Part shown: one piece after another, positions 58,113-64,000 of the stretch
Position numbering within the stretch: the first letter of the stretch is position 1
Layout of the letters: every line of letters starts with the position of its first letter
Assembly (NCBI GenBank): GCA_034401795.1
Contig: CM067367.1
Location: 36,548,668-36,612,667, forward strand
Source: Chaetoderma sp. LZ-2023a
Lineage: Eukaryota; Mollusca; Caudofoveata; Chaetodermatida; Chaetodermatidae
Direction of reading: 5' to 3'
DNA: 64,000 bases
The notes under the pieces: model-generated
Database searches by the model: none
Told to the model about the DNA's origin: nothing
What the model saw: only the letters and a program-made list of their open reading frames with translations
Position numbers and translations under genes: made by a program

Positions 58113-58448
58113 AGGATAGCTAATCTCATCTCTTGATAGCTATTCAGGTGATCTAACAGGCCACTCATAAACTTTGGAGGTAATTTTAAGCTTTTTATCA
58201 TGCCGCCAAATAAAGATCTTCAGATCTTGGTACCTAAATATTGCTACATTTCTACAGCCTATGATGACTGTCAGGATTTACTTTTCAGCCAATCAGAAAG
58301 GCCTAGCTTGTCTGCCTAGGGATATACACTCAGGCATAGATGTGCCAGCTATAGTTTGGCAATGTGGCATAAAAGCAATCCTACAGGTAAGCTGTTCAAT
58401 ATTTTGAAACTAATTTGACTGGACGTTGTTGCTGCCATAGCATCCCTT
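58113..58448 (+). mobile_element. MITE family B, copy 3 (internally deleted)
   Basis: TTAA at 58109-58112 and 58449-58452. The left arm matches copies 1 and 2 through 'gtaagctgttcaatattttg' and the first hairpin arm to 'gttgctgccatag', then jumps directly to 'catccctt' of the right end. It sits between two Polinton gene remnants, so it inserted into the Polinton. Confidence 0.88.
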
Positions 58449-58465
58449 TTAACTTGATTCTTTCA

Positions 58466-59640
58466 GTGTACAACCAGTCCTCACTACTATGGATAGTGGG
58501 TGGTCGCAAGGTTATCAACTGTAACTACGATTTCTCACTATGCGCTTATTATGGTTTTCATTAGTGGAAATGGGGAACAATACATGGATTTGCCACATAG
58601 TTATATTTACATCAGAGTAAAGGTTGTTAAAGTTACTATGGCAGGGAAACCCGATCTTTTAGATATTCGGGAAGTTTCACCAGTAAATCATTGCCTGCAT
58701 CGGCTATGCTGATAAATTGAGGTCTATTTGAATGGGAAGCATATTTCTAACACAATGGATATGTACACATTTCGTTCTTACATTGAAACTCTTTTTTCTT
58801 AAGGGAGTATTGATCTCTGCTTGCAGACTTCAGCAAGCCTATGTGCGAAGAGAGCAAGTGGGCTTTAGTAAATCAGTCGAGCTAGTTGGGAGGATACATG
58901 CGGATATCTTACTGCAACATCAGTATGTCTTAAATGGTGTTTCTCTCTGAATTTGACTACAAAGAAGCAAGGAATCGCTTTTGCTCATGAAGATCGATGA
59001 CAAAACATATAAAATAAAAATTGAAGAGAGTGCTTTAAATATTCGAAAAGTTAAATCAACACCTGAGTTAATAATGGTCCATGTAGCAGCATTACAGAGT
59101 GCACCTGCAACTATCTGATTACTAGGACAGCAGTTATGACTTTCAGAATTCCTGTAGGCTCAAAATCTTATACCGCTGATAACGTTTAATTGTAAATTTA
59201 CAGCGATGACACATAATGGGTATTGTACATAATGCTGCATTCAATAGCGATTTCAGCAAAAACTATTTCAAATTCTCACATGAAAAAACTAATTATTTCA
59301 GATGTTTTCTAAATGGTAACTCCGGACCTTTAAGCTTTACATGGATTCAATCATATGTGTGGCTATCTCTGTCTGTCCTCTGGAACAGGTGCTTTATTTG
59401 ATAATTATGGCCCACATATATCACTGAAAGAGCTCGCTCAATGAATTACATTCTTTGCTCAAGATTTTAATCCAGATTTAATGAGTGGTGGCCATATTTA
59501 AGCAACATATCAAGGGTCACTGAGATTACAGTTTAGCTTTCAACATGAACTCACAGCTAAGATTAGTTTAGTAGTCTATGTAGAGTTTCAGAATTTTATC
59601 TTCATTGACAAATCAAGGAACATATTAGTTGATTTTTTAA
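58466..59640 (+). pseudogene. Polinton/Maverick major capsid protein, decayed
   Basis: In intact Polintons this double jelly-roll protein forms the capsid of a predicted virion. Recognisable blocks in order, in different frames: 'ISGNGEQYMDLPHSYIYIRV', 'VSPVNHCLHRL', 'IEVYLNGKHIS', 'MYTFRSYIETLFS', 'ELVGRIHADILLQHQYVLNG', 'ALNIRKVKSTPELIMVHVAA', 'HNAAFNSDFSKNYFKFSHEK', 'FNPDLMSGGH', 'GSLRLQFSF', 'LVVYVEFQNFIFIDKSRNIL'. The order and spacing fit the family from near its N-terminus to its C-terminus, although the region between the ETL and GRIHAD blocks is shortened. Many stops and frameshifts, for example stops at 58710-58712 and 58948-58950, rule out function. Similar proteins are often annotated 'F54H12.2-like'. 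Confidence 0.85.
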
Positions 59641-59653
59641 AACGAGAGGCAAA

Positions 59654-59803
59654 ATGCTTTACGGACCTTATATTATTATCTGGGATTCTCATAAGGGTGC
59701 TTTTGAAGGTGTATATGCCCAAAATGCAACTTGGGATCCCTACCCCAAAGTAGTGGCAGTGGGTCATATTGTAAATATTGGATTGTCTTGTAGGAAGTCA
59801 TGA
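59654..59803 (+). other. 49-codon open frame after the capsid remnant
   Basis: It reads MLYGPYIIIWDSHKGAF and continues to SCRKS. I do not recognise it. It follows the capsid remnant by about 15 bp on the same strand, so it could be a fragment of the next Polinton gene or chance. Confidence 0.25.
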
Positions 59804-60617
59804 CCCCGCAGGATGTCTTGTAATTCACGTAAAACCCAAAATAAATTATGTTTTGAAAATACCAGGTGAGCTAAAAGTCCAGGTGAGCTAAAGATGGATG
59901 CTGTAGCATTGCATCAGTAGAATTTAGGTACACACAATTCGAGTTGCGAAGTCGACCACCTGTTATTTATAAATATGTGTCAATCATTGGGACGGTGGAA
60001 AGTCGAGCCAGCCAGGTCATCTCTTTAGATGTAATAGTAGTGTACTCATGTTAAATGGATAGGATGCTGTTTATGGCATTGTATAACCAACATATGAGAT
60101 TAATATGATAATGTTAGAAATGGATGAATTAATTGGAAATTATTCTATGGTTCTGAGTTGATGTGTATTTGAAAATGATTTAGTCAAAAGTTGTTGCTGC
60201 TTAACCGGCATTCTCTTTTATGATATTCAGCAGTTGTTGATAGTTGTAGTTTTGGAAATAATTGATGTTTAGTAGCAAGTGTTGGTATCATGGATTATGA
60301 GAATAAATTGACTGACTGACACAGTTAATGACGTAAGTGGACTGGTATTTGACCGTGGGCTAGAACAACACCATCTGGTAATGAATCATCCAGCACATGT
60401 GCCTAGCACCCTAGGATTCTCGAGACTTTTCCATTAGTACGTAATGGACAGGACATGAACATTGTAGCATCCTTTAGGAATTCATAACAGAATCGAAATT
60501 TATTGATAAACTATATGCCACTCATTTTATGGTATGCAACAACAACACATACCAGAATGTTGTTAGTTACCTGACAGATCACATCAAACCAGAACCAGTT
60601 CCCACTGTTTTGTCTAT
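59804..60617. other. Intergenic, possible retroposon tail
   Basis: No gene recognised. 'gagaataaattgactgactg' near 60300 looks like a short (TGAC)n retroposon tail but has no identifiable body. Confidence 0.35.
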
Positions 60618-61272
60618 GTGAGGCACAATCTTCTATGAAGGATTGGGCAGAGTATGATTGGTCAGAATGACGTCATAACCAATCAAGATCAATCAGACTC
60701 TGCAGTGAAGAATTATAAAGAATAGAGTTGTGTGCCTGGCAAGTGAGGGAGGAATTACTGATTGATTGAAAGGACCAATCAGTTATCAGGTCAGAACTTC
60801 TTGGAAGAGATAAGCAGAAGTTGATTGGTGACTTTATTGTTCGGCCAATCAAGGTGTGCTTATCGGGTACCTAGAAGAGTTGCAAGAATAGATTCTGAGA
60901 GAAGTTGTACATTTCTGGAAAATAAATGGAAGATTGTGAAGTCCAAATTGGGGCTATAAAAGAAGGTACTTCTCTCAGAATAAGTTAATCTCTGATTCAA
61001 CAAGCAATCGCAAACATTGCTGCTTGGTTTAAGTTGTGGCTGTTATGCCTAACGAAGCTTGTTGTAGGATAAGTTAGAAGTAGAATTAGATTAGTTTAGC
61101 CTGATAGTTTTATGCACATCGTATTGTACCAAGTATTCTATGTATGAGCGATTTTGCTCGACCATTCAAACAGTTTATATTAATAGTGTAAATAAAGTCT
61201 TTTATCTTACGTATATGTAAGACCAGTAGTTTGTCAGTTTGTTAGGAATCTGGTTGAGCTCGGAGACACACC
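60618..61272 (+). promoter_or_regulatory. LTR-like or promoter-like segment
   Basis: It starts TGTGAGGC and ends GAGACACA. It holds at least five CCAAT/ATTGG boxes (60640-60850), a CRE (ATGACGTCATA near 60668), a TATA box (GGCTATAAAAG at 60952-60962) and, 235 bp further, AATAAAG at 61191. The U3-R-U5 order fits an LTR; a CTGGCGACATTGTCGC motif at about 61392, like some Gypsy primer sites, lies downstream. No second copy lies in the window and no gag-pol was recognised, so a solo LTR or an ordinary promoter are both possible. Confidence 0.4.
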
Positions 61273-61824
61273 CAATACTTACCAGGATCTTGATTAGTCA
61301 GATTAGGCCCAGCAGTCAGAAATAAATATCGTCAATTTACCATCAGTCAGACGAGGCGAGCCGACTGCAGTTACTTTGCCCCTTCTCATTACTGGCGACA
61401 TTGTCGCAGCAACACTTAGAAGTTTCCGGTAACGAGCGGGAGTGACCAACTCTATCAACGATGATCTTAGTAAGTTCCGGTTCAACAGTTCTTGAAAGTC
61501 ATGCCCCCAAATCTTCAATATGAAACCCCTGAAAATCTTGTATGGATATTAAATATTAACTGGTTGTAGGTTTTTTTGCACAAAAATACTGATAAAATCT
61601 AGCATGCGTCACCCAAAATAGCTGTGAGTCCATTGCACATTCTATTCTTAGCATGGATGAGAAGATCTTGAATTGGAACACCAAATCTTCAGTTTAGGCC
61701 CCTTGGACACCACTTTTCAGGGTATGGAGCCCCTGAGACCTCCACAATTTAGATACCATGAGAAACACTGATGATATATAGTTTTATTATAAGCAAAAAC
61801 AAGCTGTCAAGAAAATGGTTCAAA
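61273..61824. other. Intergenic, nothing certain
   Basis: A 71-codon minus-strand frame (61303-61518) has no motif I recognise. Confidence 0.35.
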
Positions 61825-61960
61825 AGGCTATTGTCGAGTGACCGTGATCTGGACACTCTGTGCCAGAATTCCTGATTGTAAACACTGATCCTGCCCAGAA
61901 ACCTGATTGCAATTTATATAACAGTGAGCAAAAGTACACCAGTTCTTTGACCCACTTGCG
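61825..61960 (+). pseudogene. Possible Polinton cysteine protease fragment
   Basis: 'LLSSDRDLDTL' in one frame and then 'PEFLIVNTDPAQKPDCN' in another resemble the start of adenovirus-type proteases of Polintons, where a 'GV..sD.LP' segment precedes 'fIVNTDP..KPG.HW'. The catalytic His-Trp is not seen and the rest of the domain is absent. It is 2.2 kb from the capsid remnant on the same strand. A weak call from one short motif. Confidence 0.35.
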
Positions 61961-62192
61961 CAACCACCATGGGGCATACGTTTCGGCAAACAATTACAGA
62001 AGAACTATATTTTTAATGCTGACATTGTACAGCTATTTCAAAGTGTGTGCTGTGGCGAATATTGTATATTTTACATTGGTCATTGATCAAGGATCAAAAG
62101 TCTCTTGTAGATTCAAACATCTCTTAATAATTTATATAAGAACGACTCAATTGTTCACCAACTGTCTGTGTAATTACAAAATAAATAAATAA

Positions 62193-63379
62193 ACTTATTT
62201 GAAAATAAGCAAACAGAATACCCCCTAGTCCTTCCACTGCTAAATTGTCAATATAACCCTTCTCTTGCTACGTAGAATATCCTTCTCTTCCTCGAAAGAA
62301 TATCAAAAGTAAAGAATGGGTTTTTAAAAAAGAATATTGCCTACTTAGACTATTTTCTGCTAGAGCTCTCTCATGTGCTAACTCAAAGATACATGCCAGC
62401 ATAAGAGGACTAATCACACCCTCTAGAAAATCTGAGTTTATTAGTTGATATGAATAAGGATATGTTGGTGACAGATCACCCATCTGTTGACTGTTTGCTC
62501 TCGGGGTGGGTTGCTCGGTGTGGGGTTGGGAAGGGGAGGGGGTTGGCGCTGGGATGGGGTAGGGGGAGTGTTGGGTGGACCTCACTCTCCTACACCCATA
62601 TCCATATCTTAGTGCTGTTGCTGTTCCTGCAAATTCGGTGAGTAGAAGTCTTCTATTGGACTGCAGGCTGGCAAAGTTAGCGTCAGGTTCTTGCTATATT
62701 GCTGATATTCCCTGATGTTCTCCTATTCACCAGGATTTGTCATTTTCCCACAACAGCCCCATTTCCTTAGCTCAGCTGCACAGCCATCTTTTCATCATCA
62801 CTCTCTTCAAATGGCAGGATTCTTTTTACCCCATGCATAGATGGTGACAAATCAGCCACCCATTTGCGCCGATGGCCTACTGCAAAAAAGCACTCGTTGG
62901 GACGATAATGGCATTGTGTCTATATTATTAGCTTCGGCTGGAATGTAAATTGATGTGTGCACAGCAGCAGTTGAAGTAAACTAGAGAAGAGACAATTACA
63001 TTTAATTGGTATCAATGAAAAAGCAGATGGCTGTAATTGCTCATTGTCATTCTTTTACGGACAGCATAGAAGCTCATGGCCATGTGTTGTCAATAACGTT
63101 AATAGCGTTTTTAACTGAATTGTTGAAATATTGTATCTTATATGTATCAAAAAATCTTGAGAAATATTAAGATTAAAATTATCTATAAATTTGTCCACGA
63201 AACGCTTAACAGACCAACAAATGACTCAAATTGCAATTTCTCATTGACTCTCTGTTCTGGTCCTAAAACGTGCGCTGACAAGCATTAAAGTGTTTAAATT
63301 CCCAAATAGCTGGCTTAATGTCAGGAATTTTATTCTTCTCCTGTTAGCCATGTTTCAGGAATACAAGACAATTAAGCAG
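62193..63379. other. Intergenic, no supported gene
   Basis: A 105-codon minus-strand frame (62268-62585) starts with a low-complexity Pro/Ser/Thr-rich stretch arising from a G-rich patch at 62510-62575; no domain recognised. The remainder is AT-rich. Confidence 0.4.
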
Positions 63380-63850
63380 ACAAGTTTAACACTTTAACAC
63401 ACTCATATCACTGGAATGCCTAGCTCGGATATCGAGACATGCACTGCAGTGGTAAATTAAAAAAAATTATCTTCTCTTGTTCTGCAAATGGACACTTCTC
63501 AAGACCAGTGCAGAGGCCAGTCACTGAATGTGTTCTACATATACTGTAACTATTAACCCTCGAATTTGTTCAAGAGAATTTCAATTTTCCCATAGAACAT
63601 GTCCATTTGCAGACCAAGAGAAGACCAGCTTTGAAAATTTACCACTGGAATGACTGGCTCGGTTATCGAGGTAGTTATTTCAGTGGAATATATTTTTTTT
63701 AATTTACCACTGCAATGACTGTCTCGATAACCGAGCCAGTCATTCCAGTGGTAAATTTTCAAAAATATTTCTTCTCTTGGTCAGCTAATGGACATTTTCG
63801 ATGGGAAAATTGAAATTTTCTTGAACAAATTCGAGGATTAACAGTTTAAA
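63380..63850. mobile_element. MITE family C, copy 5 (nested or doubled)
   Basis: Two related stems. An outer, worn one is near 63410-63460 (atcactggaatgcctagctc..gcagtggtaaatt). The main region at 63560-63840 has 'attaaccctcgaatttgttc' at the left and 'gaacaaattcgaggattaac' at the right, and the CCACTGGAATGACTGGCTCG hairpin at least twice. It looks like one family C element inserted in, or duplicated within, another. Confidence 0.75.
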
Positions 63851-64000
63851 GTATATGTAGTACACATTCAGTGATTGCAGTAAGATGTAATATCTATAGC
63901 GCCTCAGGGAACAATTCTTTGCTATTTAAAACTTGATTACTCAAATTGGCTATAACTCTTTCATGTATTGGTGAAGACACTCTCTAGTGAATAATCATTA

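Noticed and set aside
62268-62585. 105-codon minus-strand frame
   Set aside because: The N-terminal half is low-complexity Pro/Ser from a G-rich patch; no domain recognised.

Overview
This window is repeat-dominated animal DNA with no recognisable host gene. The mobile elements (Tc1-type transposon, CR1/L2-type and other jockey-superfamily LINEs, tRNA-headed SINEs, TTAA-flanked MITEs, a decayed Polinton/Maverick), the many long trinucleotide microsatellites and the absence of operons or bacterial genes point to a metazoan, most likely a marine invertebrate. The phylum cannot be fixed from the sequence.

Layout. 0.3-1.4 kb: MITE copies, one carrying a short retroposon with a perfect 13-bp target-site duplication. 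1.25-6.5 kb and 8.4-13.7 kb: two nearly identical direct copies of a ~5.2-kb unit ('X'), separated by a 5'-truncated LINE. 14.1-15.3 kb: a diverged X segment that grades into a 33-bp minisatellite. 15.5-25 kb: AGT/ATT/GGT microsatellites, several MITE families and one copy of a ~1.6-kb dispersed repeat ('G'). 24.8-26 kb: LINE fragment. 28.0-29.6 kb: complete Tc1-like element with a frameshifted transposase, abutting a ~205-bp (TA)n tract. 31.5-34.8 kb: an 18-bp minisatellite and a 1.5-kb polypurine block. 37-46.8 kb: dense MITEs and a LINE fragment. 47.5-50.9 kb: near-complete CR1/L2-like LINE, broken by two frameshifts and one stop. 51-54 kb: microsatellites, a LINE fragment and three tandem SINEs. 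54.5-56.1 kb: second copy of G. 57-59.7 kb (possibly to 62 kb): a decayed Polinton with integrase C-terminus, two small genes and a major capsid pseudogene, interrupted by a MITE. 63.4-63.8 kb: hairpin MITE.

The commonest element is a ~360-480-bp MITE here called family A. Both ends read AT-GGACCTTTCC..GGAAAGGTCC-AT. One arm is GC-box rich (GCCCCGCCC), the other is full of TGACGTCA (CRE) palindromes, and the centre is a ~93-bp near-perfect hairpin. The same hairpin lies at the centre of an unrelated TTAA-flanked family (B). This shared module, together with an empty/filled site pair for family A provided by the two G copies, is the most novel observation. The second is the Polinton fossil. 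Families C (CACTGGAATGACTGGCTCGG hairpin), D (TTAA, CCCTTACCAC ends), E (CAGGGGCC ends) and F (GCGGAT-tipped hairpin) are further MITEs.

No gene here looks functional. Every recognisable coding segment belongs to a mobile element and is truncated, frameshifted or stopped. Family letters are mine and were assigned by eye; similarity statements come from reading the sequence, not from an alignment program.
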